Shown: one piece after another, positions 8,602 through 18,000 of the stretch
Position numbering within the stretch: position 1 is the stretch's first letter
Layout: each line of letters opens with the position of its first letter
From: Sphaerisporangium krabiense
Lineage (GTDB): Bacteria > Actinomycetota > Actinomycetes > Streptosporangiales > Streptosporangiaceae
DNA: 64,000 bases
Reading direction: 5' to 3'
Assembly (NCBI RefSeq): GCF_014200435.1
Contig: NZ_JACHBR010000001.1
Location: forward strand, 4,743,501-4,807,500
Translations under genes and position numbers: made by a program
The notes under the pieces: model-generated
What the model saw: only the letters and a program-made list of their open reading frames with translations
Database searches by the model: none
Told to the model about the DNA's origin: nothing

Positions 8602-10377
8602 TCAGCGCGTCGTCGCCGCCCCGGCCGGCCCCTGCACGCCGAAGTCGTCGAAGGACGTCTTCAGGGTGCTGTCGGTCTTGTCCGGGACGCGGGCGAGCAG
8701 GCCGACGTCCCCGTTCGGCAGGCTGGACGGCGTGCCGGAGGAGTCCAGGAACGTCGCCACCCGGTCGCCGTCCACCCACATCGAGAGCTGGACGCCGTCG
8801 GAGGTCCTGGCGCACTCGGCCTGCAGCTTCACCGGGGTGTTCTTCTTGAGGCCGCCCACCGACGCGGGCTGGGTGAGGTTGCCGCCCGCGCCTCTGGTCA
8901 CGCGGCGGATCCGCGCGTCGCCGGTGGCGGTGAGCAGGAACTCGTACCGGCTGGGGGAGCTCTCGTCGTCGGCCCGGCAGAACAGGCCGTACTCGCCGGT
9001 GCCGGAGGTCTCGCGCACGGTCGCGGTCACGGTGAGCAGCAGCAGCTCGGGCGTGGTCGGGGTCGGCGAGGCGGACGGGTCGGGCGTGGCCGGCTGCCGG
9101 GGGACGAAGGGGATGGGCGCCTTGACGATGCGCTCGGCGTGGTCGTCGGCGACGTCGATCGCGTAGAAGCCGTTGGGCGCGTATCCGTAGGTGCTCACGG
9201 AGTCGCCGCTGTAGTCCCCGCCGTCCCAGCCGGTGCCGCTCTGGGCGAAGTCATCCTGGAACAGGGTGTTCAGGTCGGCGGGCGGCGCGGAGTCGCCGAG
9301 CAGCGCGCGGGCGCCGAGGGCCCCGGCGACCACGACGGCGGCGACGCCGAGCCCGATGAGGCCCTTGCGCCAGGCCGCCGTGCCGGTCCGGCCGGCGGGG
9401 CCGTGACCGCCCGCGAACCGGGTGGCCGTCCCCGTGGCGCCGGGGGAGACCCGCGTGTCCGGGACGGCGTGGCCGGGCGGGACCGGGCCGCCGTACCCGG
9501 GGGCGGCGCCGTGCCAGGTCGCGGGGGCTTCCTGCCAGGCGCGGAACACCGAGTGCTCGGCGTGCTCGGGCGTCGTGCGGCCGACCATCTGGTCGAGGAC
9601 CTGCTGCGCCGTGGGCCGGCGCGCCGGGTCCTTGGCCAGGGCGGCGGCCACCAGCGCGCGCAGGGAGGGCTCCATGCCGTCCAGCGCGGGCTCGGTGTTG
9701 AGCACCTGGTAGACGATGGACGGCAGCGACTCGCCGCCGAACGGCGCCCTGCCGCTGGCCGCGTAGGCGACCAGGCATCCCCAGGAGAACACGTCGCAGA
9801 CGGGCGAGGCCGGTTCGCCGCGCAGGACCTCCGGCGCCATGTACCGCGGCGTGCCCATCAGCTCGCCGGTGCCGGTGACGCCGCCGAGCGTGTCCAGGGC
9901 GCGGGCGATGCCGAAGTCGATCACGCGCGGCCCGACCGGCGAGAGCAGCACGTTGGACGGCTTGAGGTCGCGGTGCACGATGCCCGCGCTGTGGATGGCC
10001 GTCAGCGCGGTCGCCACGCCGACGGCCAGCGCGTCGAGGCTGGACCCGCGCATCGGCCCGGACGCCTGCACGGCGCTGTGCAGGTCGGGCCCGTCGACGA
10101 ACTCGGTGACCACGTAGAGCTGGTCGCCGTCGAGGTCGGCGTCCAGGACGGCCGCGGTGCAGAAGCGCCGCACCCGCCGCGCCGACTCGGCCTCCCGCCG
10201 GAACCGGACGCGGAACTGCTCGTGCTGGCTGTACTCCGGGTTGATCACCTTCACGGCGACCCGCTGCCCGGACTCGTCCTCGCCCAGGAACACCGTGCCC
10301 ATGCCGCCGCGGCCGAGCCGCCCGATCAACCGGTAGCGACCTAGCTGGGAGGGTTCACCCGGACTTAGGTTGTTCAC
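8602..10377 (-). CDS. Membrane-anchored Hanks-type serine/threonine protein kinase
   Basis: This is a 591-residue kinase. The catalytic domain (about 13-265) has the glycine loop GRGGMGTVF, invariant lysine in AVKVI (K43), the catalytic loop HRDLKPSN (135-142), DFG at 154-156 and MAPEVL. A Pro/Gly-rich linker follows, then one transmembrane helix at about 339-361 (GLIGLGVAAVVVAGALG). The extracellular domain of about 210 residues resembles a LamG/jelly-roll-like fold rather than PASTA repeats (inference), suggesting a ligand other than peptidoglycan. The GTG start 10377 has a weak AAGG 7 bp upstream. It is the only kinase in the window and no phosphatase lies nearby, so substrates cannot be guessed. 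Confidence 0.92.
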   Translation of the reverse strand: MNNLSPGEPSQLGRYRLIGRLGRGGMGTVFLGEDESGQRVAVKVINPEYSQHEQFRVRFRREAESARRVRRFCTAAVLDADLDGDQLYVVTEFVDGPDLHSAVQASGPMRGSSLDALAVGVATALTAIHSAGIVHRDLKPSNVLLSPVGPRVIDFGIARALDTLGGVTGTGELMGTPRYMAPEVLRGEPASPVCDVFSWGCLVAYAASGRAPFGGESLPSIVYQVLNTEPALDGMEPSLRALVAAALAKDPARRPTAQQVLDQMVGRTTPEHAEHSVFRAWQEAPATWHGAAPGYGGPVPPGHAVPDTRVSPGATGTATRFAGGHGPAGRTGTAAWRKGLIGLGVAAVVVAGALGARALLGDSAPPADLNTLFQDDFAQSGTGWDGGDYSGDSVSTYGYAPNGFYAIDVADDHAERIVKAPIPFVPRQPATPDPSASPTPTTPELLLLTVTATVRETSGTGEYGLFCRADDESSPSRYEFLLTATGDARIRRVTRGAGGNLTQPASVGGLKKNTPVKLQAECARTSDGVQLSMWVDGDRVATFLDSSGTPSSLPNGDVGLLARVPDKTDSTLKTSFDDFGVQGPAGAATTR

Positions 10378-10480
10378 GCCGTTGCCTTACCGCTATGCAC
10401 CTGTTCGCGGGGGCCAGCCTACCGAGATCGGCGCCACCCGACCGGCCAACGCGGCCCGGTGACGCCGATCCGTTCCGGGA

Positions 10481-11545
10481 TCAGGCCGGCACGGGGGAGG
10501 CCGCCGTCCGGGACGCCACCAGGACCGGGCGTTCGACGAGGCGTACGGCCGCGTGGGCGCCGGGGGAGAAGCGGGTGGCGTGGTGGCCGGGGAGGTCGGC
10601 GGTCAGTTCGGTGCCGTCGGGGAGGCGGAGGAGCAGGCGCACCGAGGCGCCGCGGAAGGACGAGGTGACGATCAGGGCGTCGGCCTCGCCGCCGGGGGTG
10701 ACGAGGACGGCCTCGGGGCGGACGAGCACGTCCACCTCCGGTGTGCCCGGCAGGTCGCCGTGGACGGGGAGGCGTTGCCCGGCCACCTCGACCAGGCCGT
10801 CGCCGCCGAGCCGGCCGGGCAGGTGGTTCATGGTGCCGACGAACTCGGCCACGAACGGGGTCGCGGGGCGGTCGTAGATCTCCGCGGGCGGGCCGGACTG
10901 CTCCAGGCGGCCGGCCCTGAGCACCGCGACGTGGTCGGCGACCGAGAGGGCCTCCTCCTGGTCGTGGGTGACGAAGATCGTCGTGATGCCGAGGGAGAGC
11001 TGCAGCCGCCGGATCTCCTCGCGCAGGGTGACGCGCACCTTGGCGTCCAGCGCGGACAGCGGCTCGTCCAGCAGCAGGACGCGCGGCTCCAGCGCCAGCG
11101 CCCGGGCCAGCGCCACACGCTGCTGCTGGCCGCCGGAGAGCTGGTGCGGGTACCGGGTGCCGTGCGCGGGCAGGCCCACCAGGTCGAGCAGCTCGGCGGC
11201 GCGGGCGTGCCGCCTGGCCGCGGCCACCCCGCGCACCCGCATCCCGAACGCCACGTTGTCGCGGGCGTTCATGTTGGGGAACAGGCTGTACGACTGGAAG
11301 ACCATCCCGGCGTCCCGGCGGTTGGCCGGCACCCGCGTGACGTCCTCGCCGTCCACGAGCACGGCGCCCTCGTCGGGCGTCTCGAAGCCGGCCACGCAGC
11401 GCAGCGCGGTCGTCTTGCCGCAGCCGGACGGGCCGAGCAGGGCGATCAGCTCGCCCGGCGCCACCGTGAGGTCGAGGCCGTCGAGGGCGACGGTCTCGCC
11501 GAACGTCCGGCGCAGCCCACGGAACTCCACGCGCGCCCCGTTCAC
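10481..11545 (-). CDS. ABC importer ATP-binding protein (PotA/FbpC-like, with TOBE domain)
   Basis: This 354-residue ATPase belongs to the importer class that includes PotA, FbpC and AEP transporters. Walker A is GPSGCGKTT, the Q-loop is FQSYSLFPNM, the signature is LSGGQQQRVALARALA, and Walker B is LLLDEPLSALDAKVR with the switch histidine in FVTHDQEEAL. The C-terminal ~110 residues form a TOBE-type regulatory domain. GTG 11545 has AAGGAG about 7 bp upstream and overlaps the permease stop as GTGA. It is the last gene of a four-gene minus-strand operon (binding protein, permease, permease, ATPase). The substrate is not determinable from this subunit. Confidence 0.93.
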   Translation of the reverse strand: MNGARVEFRGLRRTFGETVALDGLDLTVAPGELIALLGPSGCGKTTALRCVAGFETPDEGAVLVDGEDVTRVPANRRDAGMVFQSYSLFPNMNARDNVAFGMRVRGVAAARRHARAAELLDLVGLPAHGTRYPHQLSGGQQQRVALARALALEPRVLLLDEPLSALDAKVRVTLREEIRRLQLSLGITTIFVTHDQEEALSVADHVAVLRAGRLEQSGPPAEIYDRPATPFVAEFVGTMNHLPGRLGGDGLVEVAGQRLPVHGDLPGTPEVDVLVRPEAVLVTPGGEADALIVTSSFRGASVRLLLRLPDGTELTADLPGHHATRFSPGAHAAVRLVERPVLVASRTAASPVPA

Positions 11546-12411
11546 GAACGACTCCTTCTGGTTCCGGCGGTCGACAGGATGAGCAGCAGCGCCCAGGTGA
11601 GCAGCAGGCTGAAGATGGACACCGCGACCGACAGCGGGGCGTTCGCGCCGGAGATCGTGACGATCCACACCGAGAACGGCTCGAAGCCGAGCAGCCGCGC
11701 GATCGTGTACTCGCCGAGCACGAGCGCGAGGGTGAGGAAGGACGCGCCGGCCAGGCCCGCCTTCAGGTTGGGGACGATCACGCGCAGCAGCACCACGGGC
11801 CAGGAGGCGCCGCAGTTGCGCGCGGCCTCCACCAGCGTGCGGACGTCCATCGCGCCGAGCCCGGCGTCCAGCGCCCGGTAGACGAACGGCAGCGCCAGCA
11901 CCGCGTAGGCGATGACCAGCACGACGGGGAACGACGGGTTCTGGACGGCGATGATCGTCTGGTAGAACGGCGTGGCCGCCAGGTGGTCCGGGCCCCAGCG
12001 CAGCACCGTGCTGATCCCGGCCACGAACGTGATCGGCGGCACGACCAGCGGCAGCGTGCACAGCACGTCGAGCACCGGCCGCAGCCGCGGCGCGCCGAGC
12101 CGCACGGCCAGCATGGCGGGCAGCGTGAGCAGCAGCACGACCGTGATCGTCGCCGCGGCCAGCCCGAGCGACAGCAGCAGGCTGCGCGTGAACCCCTCGG
12201 CGACGAAGATCTCCCCGTACGCCTCCAGGGTGAACCCCTTCTCGGGGTCGTTCACCGTGAACACGAACGAGGCGGCGAGCGGCGTCACGAAGTACAGCGC
12301 GGCGACGGCCAGGACCACCGCGCGCCAGGCTCCCGCCCCGCGCCTCCCGCGCACGGGCCGGGGCGCGGGGACGCCGGCCTCGGGCAGCACGGCCGGGGTC
12401 AGCGCAGCCAT
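11542..12411 (-). CDS. ABC importer permease, second subunit
   Basis: This 289-residue binding-protein-dependent permease (BPD_transp_1 type) has about six membrane helices. It has the EAA-loop region EAARNCGASWPVVLLRVIVPNLKAG is represented by EAARNCGASW near residue 195, which docks to the ATPase. The N-terminal ~30 residues are Pro/Arg-rich and cytoplasmic. ATG 12411 gives MAALTPAV and lies inside the end of the first permease gene (13-bp overlap). Together with its partner it forms the heterodimeric channel of an iron/polyamine/phosphonate-type importer. It is a PotC/PhnV-like position in the operon, but that does not prove the substrate. Confidence 0.9.
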   Translation of the reverse strand: MAALTPAVLPEAGVPAPRPVRGRRGAGAWRAVVLAVAALYFVTPLAASFVFTVNDPEKGFTLEAYGEIFVAEGFTRSLLLSLGLAAATITVVLLLTLPAMLAVRLGAPRLRPVLDVLCTLPLVVPPITFVAGISTVLRWGPDHLAATPFYQTIIAVQNPSFPVVLVIAYAVLALPFVYRALDAGLGAMDVRTLVEAARNCGASWPVVLLRVIVPNLKAGLAGASFLTLALVLGEYTIARLLGFEPFSVWIVTISGANAPLSVAVSIFSLLLTWALLLILSTAGTRRSRS

Positions 12412-13295
12412 CGGGCGCTCCTGCGCTGGAGGGGCAGGTAGACGGCCATGACCAGCCCGGCGACCACGATCATGTCGAGGCTGAGGGCCAGGGCCACGTT
12501 CTCGTGGCCGATCAGGACGTTGCCGGCCAGCGCGTCGGCGATCTGCAGCGTGACCAGCGGGACGACGGTGCCGACCATGGCGGCGGCGGTCGCGTAGGCG
12601 GCGAAGGCGCCGCCGAACAGCAGGACCACCCCGCCGAGCAGGGTCGGGGTGAGCACGGGGATCCCGACGTGCCGCCAGAACTGCCAGGTGGTGGCGCCGT
12701 TGTTCTGCGCCGCCTCCCGCCACTGGGGCCGCAGCCCGTCCAGCGCGGGCACGATGACCAGCACCATCAGGGGAACGGAGAAGTAGAGGTACACCAGCAC
12801 CAGGCCCCAGAAGCTGTAGAGGTTCCAGCCGAGGTCGCCGAGGCCGAGGCGCGTGGTGAGCACGCCGGAGTTGCCGAGCGTGGCGATCCAGGCGAAGGCG
12901 AGCGGGACGCCGCCGAAGTTGGCGAGCACGCCCGAGGCCGTGAGCACCGCCTCGCGCAGGGCCCGCAGGCGCGAGGTGACCACGGCCTGGGCGAGGAAGG
13001 CGCCGAGCACGGCGCCGGCGACCGCGACGATGGCCGACAGCTTCACGCTGCTGAGCATCGCCGTGAGGTAGGCGCCCCGCAGCGACTCGGTCAGGTTGGC
13101 CGTGCTGGGGGCGCCGCCCGCGGTGAACGCGCCGCCGAGCAGCGCGGCGGCGGGGACGCCGAAGGCCAGGCCGACGAAGACCAGCAGGGGCAGTGCCCCG
13201 GTCCAGCCGGCGGAGCGGGTGCGGGCCCTGCCGCCGCCCTCGCCCCTGCTCTTCAGGGGGAGGGGGGCGGGGGCCGCCGAGGTGGTCTCGATCAT
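12399..13295 (-). CDS. ABC importer permease, first subunit
   Basis: This 298-residue inner-membrane permease has an N-terminal Gly/Arg-rich cytoplasmic segment and about six helices. The EAA-like loop reads REAAQNNGATTWQFWRHVG (about residues 200-218) and is typical of BPD_transp_1 proteins. ATG 13295 opens MIETTSAAP. The gene begins 14 bp after the binding-protein stop and overlaps the second permease gene by 13 bp, so the operon is tightly coupled. The pair resembles PotB/PotC, FbpB-like and AEP permeases; the family alone does not fix the substrate. Confidence 0.9.
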   Translation of the reverse strand: MIETTSAAPAPLPLKSRGEGGGRARTRSAGWTGALPLLVFVGLAFGVPAAALLGGAFTAGGAPSTANLTESLRGAYLTAMLSSVKLSAIVAVAGAVLGAFLAQAVVTSRLRALREAVLTASGVLANFGGVPLAFAWIATLGNSGVLTTRLGLGDLGWNLYSFWGLVLVYLYFSVPLMVLVIVPALDGLRPQWREAAQNNGATTWQFWRHVGIPVLTPTLLGGVVLLFGGAFAAYATAAAMVGTVVPLVTLQIADALAGNVLIGHENVALALSLDMIVVAGLVMAVYLPLQRRSARWLR

Positions 13296-13309
13296 GGGGG
13301 TGGGGCGGG

Positions 13310-14476
13310 TCAGCCGGAGACCGCCGCGCCCCAGCCCGCGGCGAGGACTTCCTTGGCCTTGGTGACCTGCGCGTCGGTCGGGAACTGCGGGGTGCCTTCG
13401 ACCTTCGGCAGCTTGGCCACCAGCGCGGCGTCGGCGCTGCCGTCGGACTGCATGGACGGCAGGAGCACGGGGCGGGCGTACCCCTTCAGCCAGAGGTTCT
13501 GGCCCTCGGTGCTGTAGAGGAACTCCTCCCACAGGCGGGCGGCGGCCGGGTGGGGAGCCCACTTGTTGATCGCCTGCGCGTAGAAGTTGGCGTACTTGCC
13601 GTCGGCCGGGACGGTGACCTTCCAGTCCACGCCCTTGGCGGCGAACTGGTCGGTGTAGCCGGAGTTGAGGTAGTCCCAGTCGATGCTGATCGGCGTCTCG
13701 CCGTTCTGCACGGTCGCGGGGGTCGACTCGACGGGGTTGTAGTTGCCCGCCGCCTTGAGCTTCTTGAAGAAGTCGAGGCCGGGCTGGATGTCGTCGAAGG
13801 ATCCGCCGTTCGCCAGGGCGGCGGCGAAGACGCCGGCGAACGCGGAGCCGGACTTGGTGGGGTTGCCGTTCATCGCGACCTTGCCCTTGTACTCGGGCTT
13901 GAGCAGGTCGGCGAAGGTCTGCGGGCAGGCCGGGATGCGCTTGGCGTCGCAGCCGATGGAGACGTAGCCGCCGTAGTCGTTGTACCAGTTGCCCTGGGCG
14001 TCCTTCTGGCCTTCGGGGATCTTGTCGAAGGACTGCACCTTGTACGGCGCGAACAGGCCCTCCTTGGCGCCGCTGAGGGCGAACGCGGTGCCGAGGTCGA
14101 GCACGTCGGGAGCGCGGTCCTGGCCCTTGCGGGTCTTGACGGCGTTGATCTCGTCCGCGCTGGAGCCGTCGGGGTTCTCGCTGTTGACCTTGATGCCGTA
14201 CTTCTCGCCGAACGTCTTGATGATCTCCCCGTAGTTCGCCCAGTCCGGGGGCAGGGTGATGACGTTGAGCTGTCCTTCCTTCTTCGCCGCCTCGACGAGC
14301 TTGTCGAGGCCGCCGAGGTCGGCCGCGGAGGTCGCGGTCGCGGCGGAGTTCGCGGCGGAGGCGGAGGCACCGGTCTGGGCGCCGGTGGCCGGGGCGGACC
14401 CGCAGGCCGCGCCGAGAGAAGTCGCGACGGTAAGGACGGCGGCCAGGCCGACGATACGCGTTCGTGATGATTGCAC
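13310..14476 (-). CDS. ABC transporter substrate-binding lipoprotein
   Basis: This is a 388-residue extracellular binding protein. A basic start (SSRTR), a hydrophobic helix and the lipobox LGAAC show export by Sec/Tat and lipid attachment at Cys around residue 25. A low-complexity Ala/Thr linker follows. The mature part has the bacterial solute-binding fold of the SBP_bac_6/iron-polyamine cluster; recognisable pieces are LVEAAKKEGQLNVITLP and EFLYSTEGQNLWLKGYARP. I start it at GTG 14476 because GGGAG lies about 6 bp upstream; GTG 14488 is in frame but lacks a Shine-Dalgarno. It is the first gene of the importer operon. Possible ligands include ferric complexes, spermidine and aminoethylphosphonate. 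Confidence 0.88.
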   Translation of the reverse strand: MQSSRTRIVGLAAVLTVATSLGAACGSAPATGAQTGASASAANSAATATSAADLGGLDKLVEAAKKEGQLNVITLPPDWANYGEIIKTFGEKYGIKVNSENPDGSSADEINAVKTRKGQDRAPDVLDLGTAFALSGAKEGLFAPYKVQSFDKIPEGQKDAQGNWYNDYGGYVSIGCDAKRIPACPQTFADLLKPEYKGKVAMNGNPTKSGSAFAGVFAAALANGGSFDDIQPGLDFFKKLKAAGNYNPVESTPATVQNGETPISIDWDYLNSGYTDQFAAKGVDWKVTVPADGKYANFYAQAINKWAPHPAAARLWEEFLYSTEGQNLWLKGYARPVLLPSMQSDGSADAALVAKLPKVEGTPQFPTDAQVTKAKEVLAAGWGAAVSG

Positions 14477-14657
14477 GCTTGCTCCCACTTTCGGAGGTTG
14501 TGGGATGAACGTAGAAGGGCAGGGACAACGGTTCGCGACTACTTTCCCGGCGCACGGGTTTCTTTGTGTGAACAGCTGGTGACGTGATCACGCCCGTGCT
14601 CCCGGCCCGCCGGGGCGATCGTGACCGGACGATGACGGGCCTGCGGCCTGTGGTGAT

Positions 14658-14686
14658 TTGCCCTCCGCGCCCTGGGAACGTATGTT
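14658..14686 (+). promoter_or_regulatory. SOS-type promoter of the DUF6504-dnaE2 operon
   Basis: The -35 TTGCCC (14658-14663) and -10 TATGTT (14681-14686) are separated by exactly 17 bp. The predicted transcript begins near 14693, about 60 bp before the TTG start. The -10 box is embedded in the LexA-type palindrome. Confidence 0.7.
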
Positions 14687-14689
14687 CGA
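14674..14689 (+). promoter_or_regulatory. LexA-binding SOS box
   Basis: The core GAACGTATGTTCGA matches the actinobacterial/Gram-positive SOS box TCGAAC-N4-GTTCGA in 14 of 16 positions. The two mismatches are at the left outer edge. Its overlap with the -10 element of the operon promoter is the classic repressor position. Confidence 0.8.
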
Positions 14690-14753
14690 AGTAGCACCAC
14701 CCGCCTTCCCCCGGGTGCTCCAAGTTCCAGAGGCCCAGGGAGAAGAAGCGCCA

Positions 14754-15020
14754 TTGAGCAGAATCTACGGCGATCCCATCGAGGTGTGGACGCGCGACGG
14801 CGAGCCCGCCCGCTTCGTGTGGCGTGACCGGCTCTACGTCGTCCGCCGCGCCCTCGACCACTGGGTGACCTCCCGCGAGTGGTGGAAGATCTCCGAGACC
14901 GACCCGGGCGAGCGCCGGTTCTGGCGGGTGGAGGCCAGCCCCGGCGGAGACACCGGCACCTACGAGCTGCGCTTCGACACCGCGAGCGGCGGCTGGCTGC
15001 TGCTGAGGGCGTGGGACTGA
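14754..15020 (+). CDS. DUF6504 family protein, dnaE2-associated
   Basis: This is a small 88-residue protein that begins SRIYGDPIEVWTRDGEPARF and continues with several aromatic residues (WRDRLYVVRRALDHW, EWWKISE, RRFWRV). This pattern matches the DUF6504 family, which in actinobacteria sits between the Y-family polymerase gene imuB and dnaE2. The molecular function is unknown; the context implies translesion synthesis. TTG 14754 is preferred because GGGAGAAG lies about 7 bp upstream and because relatives start just before the YGDPIEV motif. The frame is open further upstream, and ATG 14691 would be an alternative. Its stop overlaps the dnaE2 start (TGATG), implying coupled translation. Confidence 0.8.
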   Translation: MSRIYGDPIEVWTRDGEPARFVWRDRLYVVRRALDHWVTSREWWKISETDPGERRFWRVEASPGGDTGTYELRFDTASGGWLLLRAWD

Positions 15021-18000
15021 TGTTCGCCCACCTCCACGTCGCCTCCGCCTACTCCCTGCGGTACGGCTCGGCCTTCCCCAAGGACCTGGTCGCCCGCGCG
15101 GCCGGGCACGGCATGGACGTCCTCGCGCTGACCGACCGCGACGGCATGTACGGCGCGGTCAAGCACGTCCAGGCGTGCTTCGAGGCGGGCCTGCGGCCGG
15201 TCGTCGGCGTCGATCTGCTCCTGGACGGCCCCGACGGCCCCGTCGGCCGCGGCGGCGACGACGGCGACCGGGTCACCGTGCTGGCCAGGGCGGACGGGTG
15301 GGCGCACCTGTGCCGTCTCACCACCGCCGCCCACCACGCGGGGGAGCGCGGCGAGCCCCGCGTCACCCGCGAGCTGGCCGGCCGCCACGCCGGCGGGCTG
15401 CTGGTCATGCTCGGCCCCCGCTCGGACGTGGGCCGCGCCGTGGCCGAGCGCCGCGACGGCCGGGCGCGCGAGCTGCTCGCCGCCTGGCGGGCCGCCGTCC
15501 CCGACGTGGTGGTCGAGGTCGTCGACCAGTTCGGGCACCGGGAGGCGAGCACCGCCGCGCGCATGATCGCCCTGGCCGAGTCGGCGGGCGTGCCCGCCGT
15601 GCTGACCAACGCCGTGCGCCACCTGGACCCGGGGGACTACCGCGTCGGCGACGTGCTGGACGCCGCGCGCAAGCTCGTCCCCCTGCACTCGCGCCACCTG
15701 GAGCACTCCGCCTCCCACGCCTACCTCAAGAGCGGCGCGGAGATGGGGCGCGTGGCCCTGCGGATCTGCGGCGGCGACGAGGCCCGCGCGTCCCGCCTGC
15801 TCGCCCGCACGCGGGAGACCGCCGAGCGGTGCGCGCTCGACCCCTTGGAGGTCCTGGCGCTGCGCGGCGGGCGGGAGCGGCTCCACCTGCCCGAGGTCGA
15901 CGGCGACCCCGTCCCCCTGCTGCGCGGCCGGTGCGAGGAGGGCCTGGTGGCCCGGGGGATGGAACGGTCCAGCGAGGCGCGGGAACGGCTGGAGGACGAG
16001 CTACGCGTGATCGAGGCGAAGCGGCTGTCCGGCTACTTCACGGTCGTCTCCGACATCACCGACATGATCCGCGGGATGGGCGTGCGCTGCGCGATCCGCG
16101 GCTCGGGCGCCGGCAGCCTGGTCAACTACCTCATCCGCATCGGCGAGGTGAACCCCCTCGAACACGGCCTGCTGATGGAGCGCTTCCTGTCCGAGGGGCG
16201 CAAAGGGCTGCCCGACATCGACGTGGACGTGGAGTCGGCGCGCCGCCTGGACTGCTACCGCGCCATCCTGGACCGCTACGGCGAGGACCGCGTCGCCTGC
16301 GTCTCCATGATGGAGACCTACCGCGCCCGCAGCGCCATCCGCGACGTCGGCGCCGCCATGGGCCTGCCCCCGCACGAGATCGACGTCATCGCCAAGGCGT
16401 TCCCGCACATCAGGGCGAGGCAGATCCGCGCCGCCCTGTCCGACCTGCCGGAACTGCGTGACAGCGGCCTCGGCGACCGCGCCCTGGCCACGATGTTCGA
16501 GCTCGCCGAGAAGCTGGACGGCCTGCCCCGGCACATCGCCCTGCACCCCTGCGGCGTGCTCGTCGGCAACTCCGGCCTGCGCGACCGCACCCCCGTCGAG
16601 CGCAGCCTGCTGGACTTCCCGATGAGCCAGTTCGACAAGGAGGACGTCGAGGAGGCCGGGCTGCTGAAGCTCGACGTGCTCGGCGTGCGCATGCAGTCGG
16701 CGATGGCGTACGCGCTCGGCGAGATCAGGCGGGTGGACGGCGAGGACGTCGACCTGGACCGGGGCGTCCCCCGGGACGACCGGGCGACCTACGACATGAT
16801 CCGCACCGGGCACACGCTCGGCTGCTTCCAGATCGAGTCCCCCGGCCAGCGCGAGCTGGTGTCCAAGCTGGAGCCCCGCACCATGCACGACCTGATCGTC
16901 GACATCTCGCTGTTCCGGCCGGGCCCGGTCAACTCCGACATGGTCACCCCCTACCTGGAGGCCAGGCACGGCTGGCGCGAGCCGTCCTACCCGCACCCGA
17001 GGCTCAGGCCCGCGCTGCGCGAGACCCACGGCGTCGTCATCTTCCACGAGCAGGTCCTGAGGGTGGTCGACGCCATGACCGGCTGCGGGCTGTCGGAGGC
17101 CGAGAGCGTCCGCCGCGCGCTGTCCTCGCCCGAGGGACGCGAGGCGGTCCGCACGTGGTGGGAGTGCTCGGTGCTGCCCGAGTTCGACCGCGAGACCACC
17201 GACCGGGCCTGGAGGGTGCTCGACGCGTTCGGCTCGTTCGGGTTCTGCAAGGCGCACGCCGCCGCGTTCGCGCTGCCCACCTACCAGTCGGCCTGGCTGA
17301 AGCGCCACCACGCCGCCGCGTTCTTCGCCGGGGTGCTCACCCACGAGCCGGGCATGTACCCCAATCGGGTCATCCTCGACGAGGCCCGCCAGTGCGGGGT
17401 GACCGTCCTGCCCCTGGACGTCAACCGCTCGGGACGGCAGTGGCTCGTCGAGCGCTGCCCCGCCCCGTCCTCCGGCGCCCCGCCCGAGGACCCTCCCCGC
17501 CGCGTCGGCGAGGGGTACGGCCTGCGGGTGCCGTTCTCGTCGGTCAAGGGCGTCAGCGAGGCCGAGGTCGAGCGCATGGTCGCCGGGCAGCCGTACACCT
17601 CGCTGGCCGACTTCTGGGAGCGGGCCCGGCCGTCGCGGCCGGTCGCCGAGCGCATCGTGCAGGTCGGCGGCGTCGACGCGCTGTACGGGCTGCACCCCGG
17701 AGGGCCGCGCTGGCGCCCGGGCGAGCTGACGCGCCGCGACCTGCTCGCCCAGGTCGGCACCCTGGAACGCGCCTCGGCGACGGGCGTGCGCGCCGCGCGC
17801 CGCGCCGGGGCCGGACGCGCCAGGGCCCAGCCTCCCCCCGAGGCCGGGACGGACGCCGTGCAGATCCCGATGGGCTTCACCGAGCACGTCCGGCCCGGCG
17901 AGCTGCCCGAGATGACCGAGGCGGAGGCCGTGCAGGCCGAGCTGGAGATCCTCGGCATGGACGTCAGCCGCCACATCATCGCCTTCCACGAGGACCTGCT

